In this document: one piece after another, positions 10,983 through 22,809 of the stretch | Layout of the letters: each line of letters starts with the position of its first letter | Position numbering within the stretch: the first letter of the stretch is position 1 | Assembly (NCBI GenBank): GCA_025667525.1 | Contig: CM046878.1 | Span: 84,712,196 to 84,776,195 of the forward strand | DNA from: Glebionis coronaria | Lineage: Eukaryota > Streptophyta > Magnoliopsida > Asterales > Asteraceae | DNA: 64,000 nt | Direction: 5' to 3' | Translations under genes and position numbers: made by a program | Notes under the pieces: generated by a model | Seen by the model: only the letters and a program-made list of their open reading frames with translations | What the model was told of the DNA's origin: nothing | The model's database searches: none

Positions 10983-11330
10983 TGACAGAAAAGTGCACTT
11001 CCTTAAACTTTGGTTAGCCCAGATTTCACACAGGTAAATAACAAGCCAAAGTTAACTATAAGTCAAAAATCTAGGAAGCTAACAAACACATAATATGCAC
11101 AAAGCTATTAGATCGAAAGAACGATTACACAGTTAAATAAGGATTAAAATAGTTAGCAATCCAAACAAGTAGTAATAGTTAATACACATAAAGAAAAGAA
11201 AGCAAATGTTCAACACGTAACATGTTTAACAACATGTTCTCCTTGAATTAAATCAAAGTCTTTATCTTCTTTTCTTTCCAAGTCCCTTGATCAAATTCCC
11301 CAAGTATCTGAATCCCTTTCTTGACTCCAC

Positions 11331-12479
11331 TCAATGATCAAACAACTCACCTCGAGTCCTAAGATTTTCACGGTAGAGACACTCCATGTTGAGGTCTTCC
11401 GGTACTTCACTAGTGGAATGGTGAGGAGGAGGAGCTAAGTCTTCAAGTCCACCCACGAATGAGTTTGTGGATTGACGAGAGTTACTTGAAGAGTCGACAT
11501 GAGCACTAGTACCTATGTCACCACCATCACTTGGTGACATATCAAAGTCCTCATCATCGGACTCTTGTTGATCATGTTTTCTCGAACCTTTATGACTTCT
11601 AGGCTTTCTTTCATATACCTCTTGAATAGGTAACATTACCCGTTGAACCGGTTGAAAGCGAGAGAAGTCAAGGAAGGGAAAATCATGAACAATCCTCTTA
11701 AAGAGGCGAGTAAGAAGCATAGCATAGGGTAGATTTGTTTTAGGTTTGGAAAGAGCATAATTAGTTCGTCGAGCGATATAGTATGCCAAGTTGTACTTGG
11801 TTTCGGTAAAGATGCAAAATAGCATATGCACCATACACGCCGGAATGTGATCCCGGTTCCCACCAAGACAAAATACATTCTCCCTAAGGATCTCGGCCCA
11901 ACGAACCATAAAATCCTTAAGGTCGCTTGAGAGCTCATAACTATTTACAAGTCGTTTATTAGAATGAAGGCTTCTCACAACGTTTCCATTACGCTCTTTG
12001 GAAATGATTTCAAGGATAAAATCGAGATCAACTTCATAGTTGTCATTTGGAGGTTTATCGTAGGATTCATCGAGAGCATCAAGTCTCCATTTGTCCGTGA
12101 AACGACAAGTACCCTCAAATGGCACACGAATAATTTGACCAAAGGTTTCAAGAGAGTATTGAATGACTTGATCATTCAATAAGAATCTAACGAATATTCT
12201 ACCATTGCATTCAAAGATATAATAGGTGCTAAAGAACTCCAAAAGAAATACGAGATATATCTCTTCATCTATGTAAAGCGAACAATCAAACCCGTAGGCT
12301 CAAACATAGATTTGATAGTCATAACCCGTAATTTCTTCATCAACAGTTCTACCTTCATGGAAACAACGTTTTGAAAGAGATGAATAGGAGTTTTGAAGTT
12401 GGATAGAAGCAACAATATGAGAAAGGTTTGGCGTATATCGTCTAGTGTTTTGATGATCTCTTTGATATTCTGAAGGCAT
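11331..12479 (-). pseudogene. First gene of G: plant retroelement accessory (env-like) protein
   Basis: An ATG at 12479 (MPSEYQRDHQNTRRYTP) opens a frame of about 382 codons to 11331, broken by one in-frame TGA at 12300-12302. Conserved-looking blocks are LEFFSTYYIFECNGR, ENVFCLGGNRDHIPACMVH (about residues 200-220), YNLAYYIARR and LPYAMLLTRLF. From memory these blocks recur in a family of plant retroelement proteins common in Asteraceae, often annotated only as putative plant transposon proteins and seen in Sirevirus-like elements; this was not checked. The C-terminal ~90 residues are acidic and Ser-rich (QESDDEDFDMSPSDGG), probably disordered. No catalytic motif is visible. It lies 5' of the two Ser/Pro-rich genes, in the same orientation. 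Confidence 0.6.
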
Positions 12480-13170
12480 GATTAGTACATAAATACAACA
12501 AACAAAGATATTTCTCCAATCACTCATATAGAAAATAAAAATCAAAATTTCAAAAGATGAGAATGTGTTTCATCAATAACTTGACAAACAAACGATTAAT
12601 CATTGTCATTCTCATGTTCACAATGTAACCATTTCACCATTGATTAAAACATATGAACTATGTAAGATCAACAATGAACTAGAACATTAGTTTTTCAAAA
12701 CAAGGTTTTTAGGTAAGCATTTAACAATGCCATTACCAACTTGTTCATGGGTTCATATCAATTCCATCAATCAACTAAATCATTTAGTCAAAATTCGGAT
12801 TTGTTCTACAAATGGGTTTTAGTGAAATCTCAATGAATATGAACCTAAGGAATCATAGTAACAATACTATGTCAACTCTTATTCCTAGTAAGGTTCTAAA
12901 TCAATGTCAATTTTAAAAAGCCCCAATTATAAATGTATGAACCCTAGAACAAATTAGATGAAATTGAAAGAAATAACTTACAATTAATCGATCTTGGATG
13001 ATGGATGAGTGAAACCCACGAACTTGAATCAAGTAATTTGAGTGATTGAAGGTTTTTGAAGCTTCAACAATGGTGGAAAAACAAAGAAAAACGTTGGTTG
13101 TGTGTGAAGGAGAGAGAAGGACTTGTTTGAAAAAGATATTTTTATAAAACTGGCGCTCTGACAAAAGTTA
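12480..13170 (-). promoter_or_regulatory. Putative promoter and leader of the first gene of G
   Basis: Reading down the minus strand: the palindromic module ends at 13171, a TATA-like TTTTATAAAAATA lies at 13137-13149, a good 5' splice site (TT/GTAAGT) is near 12977, and a pyrimidine-rich acceptor (TTTTATTTTCTATATGAG) is near 12527, just before the ATG at 12479. A spliced leader of this kind is plausible but inferred from motifs only. Confidence 0.35.
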
Positions 13171-13245
13171 CTGCCCGTGGTTCCGTATCGATTAGGAACC
13201 GTGCCTCTGAGCCGCCAGAGATAAAGAACCGCCTACAGAGGCAGG
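13171..13245 (-). repeat. GGTTCC/GGAACC module upstream of the first gene of G
   Basis: Contains CTGCCCGTGGTTCC, a 14-mer identical to the start of the 5' LTR module (15746-15759). It continues GTATCGATTAGGAACCG and AAAGAACCGCC. A TATA-like sequence follows about 25 bp downstream on the minus strand, as in the LTRs. Confidence 0.8.
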
Positions 13246-14536
13246 TTTTCATCAAAGAAAGACAATGAATTTTTGAAAAACAAATTTTTTTAAATTACTT
13301 AAAAATATATCTTAAACCTCTTAGGATATCATTGGACCACCACAACACTAGGTAATAATGCCGTTTTGAAGGATTACGAGTTGAATCGAGATAGGAAAAG
13401 ACCAAAACGAACGAACGACTACTCGTAGCAAAAAGGCAAAGGGAGAGGAGTCAAGAGAAGTGAATCAAGACAGAGAACATTGCTCAAGAGACAAATGACA
13501 TTCTTCAAATTGAGGAGGTGAAGAGCTCGTGTCATATATAGTGGTTTAAGACGTGCCTTTCTGGAGAAAGTCTAAACGGCTTTGGTAATGAATTAAACCA
13601 AGCAATTTTGATGCATAGAATAAGATCATTTTTAAGAGTAGTCTTATTCTATTTCAAAACATGAGCAAAGTATAAATTCACTTTCTCTCCCACATGACCG
13701 GATAATTATTACTAGAATTAAAAATAACAATATCCTTGGAATATTTCAATTCCAAATGTGTAAAATCCACCTACAACTTAATGAAGTAGTTTGGTATCTC
13801 AAGGGATTCATTAATAATCCTAGAGATGAGCTTAATTGCACAAGTTACACATAATATAGGGCCTACTAACCATAAGGGTGTAAACCATGGAAATCATGCT
13901 TGATACTTTAAGCTTCTACTAACTCACCCTACATATCCATAGTGAGTCAAGTATCCAAGCAATGAAGGTTTGATAGGGAAAGAGGAAAGAATCACAAACC
14001 ACAAGTAAATGTCAAGGCAAGGATGCCAAGAGCAAGCATATAGTCAATTAATGATCAAAACAATGATCAATAGGGCGTGTGGAAGAACGAAAGCGTACCT
14101 TGGCCATAAATTGCATTCCAAGCTTTCAAGGAACCGATGCAAAGCCCAACTATGACTAATAGTGACTACTAAGTCTTCAAAGACTAGTATCACTTCTACC
14201 CATCTTGATATCATCATTCAATGATGTTGGAACTCAAAGAAGATGAGTCTTCTACAAGTGTAAGTAACTCAATCCACAATCAATAGAATGATTTATCTTC
14301 ATGAGTACCTACACATAACAAGATGCAAACTAGTAGATACATTTCAAGAGTAAATTCAAAATTCTTAAATTACTAATTTAAGAAATATGCAATATTAACA
14401 TTTTAAAAGGCTTATTTGCAATCAAAAAATAGTTTTGACAAAAGAAAAACTTTTGTACAGCATAACCTTCTAATTTGAGAAGACAATGGATCGATCTAAG
14501 TTTTAAAATACAATATACTTCAAACATCTTGTGTCA
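13246..14536 (-). other. Leader region of G between primer site and first module
   Basis: AT-rich, with many stops in all frames. This is where gag would start in a normal copia element, but no Gag or zinc-knuckle motif is seen. Nothing else recognised. Confidence 0.5.
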
Positions 14537-14555
14537 CCATCTCTCTGATACCAAT
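14537..14555 (-). other. Primer-binding site of G
   Basis: The minus strand reads TTGGTATCAGAGAGATGG directly after the 5' LTR. TGGTATCAGAG matches the 3' end of initiator tRNA-Met, the usual copia primer. Confidence 0.8.
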
Positions 14556-16207
14556 TGTAGAAACTAGAAGGGCGGGTTGAATAGTTTCTCATCGGTTTAT
14601 CTCCTAATTAAAATTCCTTTCAATTAGGTGAGTGCACAAAACTATCTTTTATTTAAAAGATAGTTGCATAATGATTAGGTTTAGTTCTAATGCATTAACA
14701 ATGTATAGTAAGTGTAGTGATAATGAATGTATGTAAAGAGAAAGGAAAGAAACAACCTAGTAGGAAGACACCAAGATTTATAGTGGTTCGACAACGAGGC
14801 TATATCCTCGTTCCTATTCCACTGCTCGAGTAAACCTTACTCAAGATTTCCACTATATCCACAAGCTCCTTTCTTGGCGGAGAAAACCTTACAACGTCGC
14901 TTACATTATTTTCCGACACTAAGCTAAATTTCGAGACCTAATCTTAACTAGGACCAATATACACAACGTCGCCCACTTCACTCTTTTACGACACAAGGCT
15001 AGATTTCGAGTTCTAATCCAAAGTTAGAACCAATCTTCACAATGTTGCCTAGTTCACCATTTCTGACACAAGGCTAGATGTCGAGTTCTAATCCAAAGCT
15101 AGAACCAATCTTCACCACTCTTCACTTTGAAGCTAAGTGAGAACTTCACACAACACAACTACATATCACTTTAAAGTTTAGTGAGAACTCACAAGACACA
15201 ACCATATCACTTTATAGTTTAGTGAAAACTCACAAGACACAACCACATCACTTTATAGTTTAGTGAGATCTAACACAACTAATTACAACTCAACTAGTCA
15301 TATCCAAGTACACACATGTAGCTTGGATCTACACAACATAAATCCAAGTACACACATGTGCAATAGATGTACACAAATCTAATCCAAGTATTCACAAATA
15401 GCTTGGATGAACACAACCAGTCCAAGTATTCACAAATACATTGGATCTACACAAGACACAAATAAACAAATGATGAACATGACTAGATCTTTAGGAGAAG
15501 GTGATCTTCATCAATGCTACATCTTTAATCACATCACAAGTGTGTGAGTGATCATCTCTTTGGACAAAGAAAAGAAGGAGATCAAGAGGATAATCATGAG
15601 TAAACATACTTAACACATTAAGTGATCATTTACAAATGACTAGGATTAGAAAGGAGAAAGAAGGCTGAAGAAGATGTCCAAAAAGGGTTGATGAGAATGC
15701 AGATTTGATCCACTGTTTATAGGACAAAACATCCAACGACTATATCTGCCCGTGGTTCCTTATTGGAGCCCGCGGTTACTTATCGATAAGGAACCGCTGT
15801 AGGTGCTAAGGTACCGCCGGCGTAGACTCTGCTCCTTTTTGTCATTTAGTGAATTTGAATTATCTGAGGCTGTTTAAACCTTCAAAGGATATTCTTATGG
15901 CATTTGGAATATGCCATATTCAAATTTGCATTTTCATTTTAACAAAACATTTTCTTAAAAATGAAGTTTATTAAAAATATTTTGTTATGTTTAACAAAAG
16001 TGAGTTTTAAGGCTAATCACTTTTATGATCACTAAGCATGATAAAGATATGTTAGTTTAATGATTATTACCTTGATGATAGTGTTTGTAAGATAATTCGT
16101 TTTATGATAGTGTTTTGACAATAAATGTCTTTGTAATTTGTCGTGATCAAAACTAAGAAAGATTAATTAATACTAACAATGTTTTTAGGCATTGCTTTGC
16201 ATTAACA
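14556..16207 (-). mobile_element. 5' LTR of element G
   Basis: Partner of 6401-8050, with scattered substitutions. On the minus strand it begins TGTTAATGC and ends in TAGTTTCTACA next to the primer site. It contains a TATA box (CCTATAAAC, near 15715-15723) about 25 bp downstream of its palindromic module, and the same tandem-repeat sets as the other copy. Confidence 0.85.
15746..15830 (-). repeat. GGTTCC/GGAACC palindromic module in the 5' LTR of G
   Basis: Positions 15772-15797 are the 26-bp palindrome with a single mismatch (ACTTATC in place of CCTTATC). The flanking half-sites CTGCCCGTGGTTCC and CTAAGGTACCGCC are kept. It sits just upstream of the LTR TATA box. Confidence 0.85.
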
Positions 16208-16335
16208 AAAATTTCTTTAATGGCGTAGGGATTTTATTAATACTAGTGGCATACGTAGAGGATATAACTGAATGAGTGGCACCAGTATCGAATAAAACGT
16301 GCAGCATGACCGTTTATAAAGAGGATTCCAGTGAT
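16208..16335 (-). pseudogene. Protease remnant of F
   Basis: Minus-strand frames give FINGHAAR and then, in another frame, YATSINKIPTPLKKF, the edges of a Ty3 retropepsin. The DTGA active-site segment between them is scrambled by a frameshift. The frame is cut at 16208 by the LTR of G. Confidence 0.5.
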
Positions 16336-16439
16336 AGTACCTGAGGACTTATTAGATTGGTCCTTTGTAGTAGTGTAGACACGCCCCATGGCTGGTGGCT
16401 TAGGAAGAGCATCACTAGAAGTGCCAACAATATCTCCCT

Positions 16440-17743
16440 TCTTGCAATCTTTCAACATGTGTCCGGGTAGTCCACACTTGAAACAGACGCCGACTGACTT
16501 ACGACATGGTTCGGGATGTCTACGACTACAAGTCGTGTAGATTGGGTAGGTATAACCTCCTAGAGGTACCCTTGCTACCTGAGAGACTGTTTAAGAAATA
16601 TGCGTGAGACATGATTACTTGGCATAAACATGACTGCACTGAAGTTTAAATGATAGTTTACCAGATGAAGACGAGTTGTTGGAATGCTGACCCTTAGCAT
16701 TTTGGTCACGTCCACTCGCAGAGTTCCTATTTATGATGCTGACATGTTAGTATGTAAAACATACAGCAACTTAACTTAGAAAGTTTAAGAATTTAGGGAG
16801 CTGTTGTTGTTAGACTGTCTGTTGTTGTTACGGTAATTGTCATTACCGTTCATCCTGTCAGATCCATAACGATCGTTAGATTGACGGGCCATTGTTGGCA
16901 TTCTGCTGAGTAGCCTGTTGGGACTGGTCTCCATCCTTCTGCCTGAATATACAATTGGAATAGGAAAAGGTATAAATGAACATAAAGATTGAAATGAAAT
17001 GATAACGCTAGATGGCTGAAAATTATACCACTTTTTAGGACGAGCTTGTTCCTCGTAGTCATCACGCTCATGTAGCATTTCCAAGCTACGTGTTGCATCA
17101 TTAACTTGTGATACATTAGCATAAGTAGCACTAAGTAAACGAGTTGCTGTAGAGGTGTGCAGAGCCCAACGAAAGTGCTTAGCTTGTTCTTCCGTAGTAC
17201 CCGCAGCAGCACCGAAGAATCCAGCCAACCTAAGAAACCTATGCATAAAATCAATGCTAGTCTCTCCAATTCTCTGACGAATGGAGTGATAGTCCCTCTT
17301 GAGTCCCTCTTGTTCAGACGTCGGAAAGAACTGACATAAAACAGAGTCTTGAACTGCTCCCAAGTCAATGTATCTAGCCAAACATCACCTCAATTTGCTA
17401 ACTTGTATGCCCTCCACCAATGCAGGGCATCTCCTTCAAACTTATAGCAAGCCAACCTTTCCTTGTAGACACCATCACATCCCATAGCATCGAAAATTTT
17501 CTCCATATGTGAAATCCAGTCTTCCGCATCAGATGAAGTCTCAGCTTTCTCAAAAGATCTAGGTTTCTGCTTGTTAAACCTCTCAAGCTAAGTATGTAAA
17601 GTAACCGGTGGTGGAGGAGGAGGATTGTTCTGATTGGGAATGTTTCGGTATTCATTCTGAATCTGGTTCCTGATTTGGGGAAGCATGGCTTGCAGAGCTG
17701 CTTGGACAACTTCTGATAGCTCTTGTTCGCGTTTCATGACCAT
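16440..17743 (-). pseudogene. Gag of F
   Basis: The ATG at 17743 gives MVMKREQEL. A stop lies near 17588, and further blocks are spread over several frames: EDWISHMEKIFDAMGCDG, ALHWWRAYK, TLTWEQFKTLFY, SIDFMHRFLRLAGF and HTSTATRLLSATYANVSQV. A CCHC zinc knuckle (CGLPGHMLKDC) follows near 16450-16500. This is the Retrotrans_gag arrangement of Tekay/Del chromoviruses, with a capsid-like domain, basic linker and nucleic-acid-binding knuckle. Several frameshifts and stops make it non-functional. The order on the minus strand (LTR, primer site, gag, protease) is as expected. Confidence 0.7.
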
Positions 17744-17834
17744 CTGACAGTTTAAAAATGAAAAATGAAATGATTAATCTGATTAGAACATATGATAAAC
17801 ATAATTAAATGATGCATGAAATAGTTTATGAAGG

Positions 17835-17995
17835 CACAACCAACGAAAATGACATGAGTTTGGGTGAACGCCTATGGGTCGGTTCATCAAAACAAAATTG
17901 ACATAACGAGGATGAACGCCTATGGGTCGGTTCATTAAAACAAAAATGACATGAGCTAATTTGAACGCCTATGGGTCGGTTCACCAAGAAAAATA
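17835..17995 (-). repeat. Three ~55-bp tandem repeats in the leader of F
   Basis: GAACGCCTATGGGTCGGTTC occurs three times, at about 17862, 17909 and 17962, each followed by an A-rich stretch and ATGACAT-like sequence. It lies between the primer site and gag. Confidence 0.85.
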
Positions 17996-18175
17996 ATTCG
18001 AATAAAAGCACATGCGACTAAATATGGCCAATCATGTACCAACCATTACTTAGTCAAAATTCCTACAACAATGATACATGAAATAAATGCATGAAAACAA
18101 ACTGTCGGTTTTAGGAAGACACTGATGACTACCCACTAGTCACAGGTCAACTTTAAGAGCCTATAGGTCGAAACC

Positions 18176-18192
18176 TTGGCTCTGATACCATA
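18176..18192 (-). other. Primer-binding site of F
   Basis: The minus strand reads TATGGTATCAGAGCCAAGG a few bases inside the LTR boundary, matching initiator tRNA-Met. Confidence 0.75.
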
Positions 18193-18194
18193 AT

Positions 18195-19268
<1,074 letters not shown>

Positions 19269-19774
19269 TGTTGGGAATTATTTGTTAAGTGTCAAGTACC
19301 GTTAGTATATTCTAAGTACTATTAGTGTTATGTAAGTACCGTTAGTGTTAACGCGGTACATAGTAAGTACTGCTACTTATAAAGTAAGTACTGCTATATT
19401 GATTAGGACGAATATATCTTTGTATAAGATATGTCATAGTTATATTTAGAGTATATCTTATGTGATATACTTAAATAGTTAGAATATTGAAAATATATCG
19501 TCTGTGATATAGTTATCTTTATAGAATATTCTAAGGTTTCTAGGGTTCCTTACTCTATAAAAGGAACATAGGTACAATGTCTTTCATGTACCTTATACAA
19601 GTCCATTAATAAGAGAATCGAATAGTTAAAAGTAATTTTGTTCTTCTGTGCTTTATAAGTTAGATTCTGCATAACTTATTTAGTGCTAGTAAGAGTGCTC
19701 AAAGTGTTTTAGTTTGATTACAAACAATTATACTAATTCTTAACAGAATATAGATCCAACCAAAGGGATCAACA
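19269..19774 (+). mobile_element. 5' LTR of copia A
   Basis: Starts TGTTGGGAATTA and ends GATCAACA, directly before the primer site. It contains repeated AAGTACCGTTAGT/AAGTACTGCTA phrases at 19300-19395 and a TATA-like CTCTATAAAAGG near 19553-19564. The 3' copy is outside the window, so the boundaries rest on TG...CA ends and the primer site. Confidence 0.75.
19300..19400 (+). repeat. AGTAC(C/T)G(C/T)TA motif cluster in the A LTR
   Basis: At least five AAGTAC-centred copies: AAGTACCGTTAGT twice, AAGTACTATTAGT once, AAGTACTGCTA twice, plus one inverted GCGGTACATAG. The same motif recurs in both orientations inside the gag gene (20690-20778 and 58330-58560). Confidence 0.75.
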
Positions 19775-19776
19775 AG

Positions 19777-19788
19777 TGGTATCAGAGC
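19777..19788 (+). other. Primer-binding site of copia A
   Basis: TGGTATCAGAGC, an exact match to the initiator tRNA-Met 3' complement, two bases after the LTR. Confidence 0.9.
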
Positions 19789-19851
19789 TTGTTGAGAAAC
19801 TTCTGAAAAAGAAGAACACGAACCCATACACTCCACACATACCAAATCTCA

Positions 19852-20778
19852 ATGTCTCAACCAGATGGTGATAATGCTAACTTGGATAATGCACAGATCC
19901 CTGATCCTATTCCACAGGGACAACCATAAGTTGTGCATCCTGCACCAGCACAAGGTGCTCAAGTCGTGAATGCTGTAGCTACCTCTACACCAACACCTTC
20001 TCATACTCTGTCTGATGTTAAACTCCTAGTTCTCAAAGGTGACAATTATGAGACTTGAGCTATGCAGATTGAACATTACTTGAATCACACAGATCATACT
20101 GTGTGGCAAGTTATAAAGAATGGGAACACACCAAAGAAGCTACACTGGTTTCCAGACGGTACATGTTATGCTCTCCCTGCTGTAACTGCTGAGCAGATAC
20201 AAGCAGAGATCAGAGAAAGAAAAGCTAGAACTGCTTTGGCTATGGCTCTTTCTGAAGACATTCTACCAAGCTTTCATCATTATAAAGATGCCAAAGCTAT
20301 GTGAGATGCTATAAAACTTAGATTTGGAGGCAATGATAAATCTTAGAAAATTAATAAGATTGTTCTTAAGCAAGAATTTGATAACTTCTCAATTACCAGT
20401 ATAGAGGGAATACACGGTGGATATGGAAGGTTCAGCAAGTTGCTCATTCAGTTAGCATTTTATGGACAAGTGATTCCTAATGAAGAAGCTAATCTAATAT
20501 TCTTAAGAAGTATTCCACCAGAATGGAAAGCAATGGCTATGTACTTCATCACAAGAGATGATTTGGAAACAATTCCGTTTGATCATCTCTACAACAATCT
20601 TAGAGCATATGAGATGGATGTGAAAGGTACTGAAGTAAAAACAACAACTACTTCAAAATCTAATTTGGCTTTTGTGTTAGATGGGAACAACAGTACTTAC
20701 TTTCAAAATACCGCTAGTGGATCTAGCAGCGGTACATACTTCACAAATACCGCTGGAGGACTTACAAGCAGTACTTAC
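19852..20778 (+). pseudogene. N-terminal half of Gag of copia A
   Basis: The ATG at 19852 gives MSQPDGDNANLDNA. A copia Gag follows, with LVLKGDNYET, MQIEHYLNHTDHTVWQVI, AEIRERKARTALAMALSEDIL and SIPPEWKAMAMYF (the UBN2 type). It is interrupted by stops near 19927, 20056, 20302 and 20344; at least two of these look like TGG to TGA changes. Athila B is inserted after codon STY, and the frame resumes at 56695. From memory this Gag type is common in Asteraceae copia elements. The pattern of stops fits C-to-T decay after silencing. Confidence 0.85.
20774..20778. repeat. Left target duplication CTTAC of Athila B
   Basis: CTTAC precedes the LTR at 20779 and also follows the other LTR at 56695-56699. 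The 5-bp length is typical for LTR retrotransposons. Confidence 0.9.
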
Positions 20779-21283
20779 TGATACAATGATTTTCATTGGG
20801 GTTCAGATTTAATCTCTCGGTATCTCCTCGAATTGATCGCAGCTCAATGTGGAATGATTGTTCTTGGTGACAAACAGAATGGTTTGGTTATCTATTTTAC
20901 TTAAAAGGTAAATGCACGAAATAAAAACAATAAACTAAAAGCGATAAGTTAATAAAAACAACACAATATTAATAATAAAACGTAGATTTAAAGCAAAATA
21001 ATTAATAAAAATAAAACTAAAAGACGAAATTAACTATCGACTCGAAAATAAAGTTTACTAAATGAAAAAGGAGAGAACAAAACTAAAATGGTACTATAAG
21101 GCTAAACGAGGCAAAACCTAAAGCGGGTACTAAATAAAAGATAAAACTTAAACTTTACGAAAAAATATTAATTTTAAAAATCGACGAAAAATTCAACTAA
21201 AAATACGTAACTTTCAAAAATAAAATCGGAACAACTTTCAGATAAAACTAAACAATCACGGAACAATACTATTAAATAAACAA

Positions 21284-21325
21284 GCTAGCAGGCTAGCTGC
21301 TGGAAGCTAGCAAGCTAGCTGGTGA
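21284..21325. repeat. GCTAGC cluster in the B LTR
   Basis: Four GCTAGC palindromes within about 40 bp (AAGCTAGCAGGCTAGC, then AAGCTAGCAAGCTAGC). The same cluster is in the other LTR near 55167-55205. Confidence 0.85.
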
Positions 21326-21375
21326 AATGAGCGGGAAACAGAAAGGGAAGCATGCAGGCAGCTAGGTGGATTTTT

Positions 21376-21945
21376 ATTCGGAACTTTTGTTTCAATTGAT
21401 TCGGAAGTTCTCTTGTAACTGATTCGGAAGTTTTGTTTTAATTGATTCGGAAGTTTTGTTTTAATTGATTCGGAAGTTTTCTTTTATTCGGAACTTTTTA
21501 ACCCACTTGGTTCGGAAGTTTTTTATTCGGAACTTTTCAAAAGAAACAATTGATTCGGAACTTTTCAAAACCTTTCATTCGGAACTTTCAAAAAATCTGA
21601 TTCGGAACTTTTAAAAATGAAACTGATTCGGAACATTTAAAAACACTTCATTCGGAACTTTCAAAAATACTCATTCGGAACTTTTTGCATAAACACTCAT
21701 TCGGAACTTTCAAAAAAATCTGATTCGGAACTTAAAAATGAAACTGATTCGGAACATTTAAAAACCACTTCATTCGGAACTTTCAAAAATACTCATTCGG
21801 AACTTTTTGCATAAACACTCATTCGGAACTTTTAAAATCACTGATTCAGAACTTATAAATGAACTGATTCGGAACTTATAAATGAACTGATTCGGAACTT
21901 TTCACTAAGATCCTTCATTCGGAACTTTTGTGTTCATTCGGAACC
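21376..21945 (-). repeat. TTCGGAA array in the B 3' LTR
   Basis: About 24 copies of TTCGGAA by hand count, spaced roughly 15-30 bp, in phrases such as TGATTCGGAAGTTTTG and CATTCGGAACTTTCAAAAA. Larger period units (a ~125-bp block at about 21600-21720) are themselves duplicated. On the minus strand it lies downstream of the LTR TATA box, so it is transcribed. Confidence 0.95.
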
Positions 21946-22355
21946 TGGAAAAATTCAAGAACAGTAGGAGATAGAAAAAACAGGGGAACGCGATTTCAAG
22001 CCAAAATCCACCAGGTTTTTAACCAAAACTTAAACAAAACTAACCACGAATCATCTACTAACCATAAATAACAAATCCCATCAATAAAAACGTAAAACCC
22101 AATAACTTTTAAAGATCAAAATTAACCAAATAAGAGCTTTAACTTTGAATAAAAAAGATGAAGATGAACAAGATGAAATTAAGGATTAAATTGATAAATC
22201 AATGTTTAAACAATCAAAGGACAAAGATTAAACTACAAGATTGGTAAAAACAAGAATCAAAATCACCAAACACCCTAATGGTGTTGGTGATGCCTACGAA
22301 CAGAAAAAGAGAGAAAAAAAGAATGAATAACTCCATGAAAAGTGTGAAGGGAATT

Positions 22356-22365
22356 CTTTATATAG
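22356..22365 (-). promoter_or_regulatory. TATA box of the B 3' LTR
   Basis: The minus strand reads CTATATAAAG. The same box is at 56241-56250 in the 5' LTR, where it would drive the element. Transcription would start near 56215, so the TTCGGAA array lies in the R/U5 leader. Confidence 0.65.
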
Positions 22366-22809
22366 GTCTTCCATTTGGTTGGTGAGTGGGCTTTCTCCCT
22401 TTCTTCTTGTCTTCTCGTCTTTTCAGAAAAGTCGACGTTTTCGATTCTGATTCGGGATTTGTCGACGATTAAATTCAACTCGTCTTTTAATTTCTTCGTT
22501 TAATAGACTTGAGTTTCTTCGACATATGTAAATCTTCAATCTTTGGTCCTTTTCTTCGATAAATCTTCAAATAGGCCCAGTGACTTCAAATCTTTTGCAT
22601 CTCTTGGACAATAGACTTCGTCTTGAGTCTTTTTCTTCCATAAAACCCGTGCAATCCCATGTTTTCTTCAATATTCATCCGGTTGGCTCTGAAAACACAA
22701 TAAACACACAAACCACGCATAATTCCAAACATATGATATTAAATACGTGTTTTGGTCTTGTTTTAGTAAAAAATAAGTGGTAAAAGGATGGGTGTTTACA
22801 CACCTATCA

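Larger units (their letters stand above)
6401..16207 (-). mobile_element. Element G: LTR retrotransposon without gag-pol, carrying accessory genes
   Basis: Two ~1.65-kb direct repeats (6401-8050 and 14556-16207) bound a 6.5-kb interior. On the minus strand the right copy is followed by a tRNA-iMet-type primer site and the left copy is preceded by purine tracts, so it is a minus-strand element. No Gag, protease, polymerase or integrase motif was found in any frame. Three other open frames lie on the minus strand. Repeated AGGGGGAG tracts and the primer type suggest derivation from a Sirevirus-like copia element. I found no convincing target duplication (ATCAT left, AAAAT right). The right flank is the protease gene of F, the left flank the LTR of H. 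Confidence 0.8.
20779..22809 (-). mobile_element. 3' LTR of Athila B
   Basis: 2,031 bp, TGATAGGTG...CATTGTATCA on the minus strand, nearly identical to 54666-56694 apart from scattered substitutions and small indels. It contains the TTCGGAA array (21376-21945), a GCTAGC cluster (21284-21325) and a TATA box (22356-22365). Confidence 0.95.

Noticed and set aside
21376..21945. CRISPR-like spaced repeats
   Set aside because: Units are only 7-12 bp, spacers are related and AT-rich, the array is in a plant LTR and duplicated in the other LTR.
22275..22478. A 67-codon frame conserved at 56160-56363
   Set aside because: Conserved only because both lie in the LTRs of Athila B.
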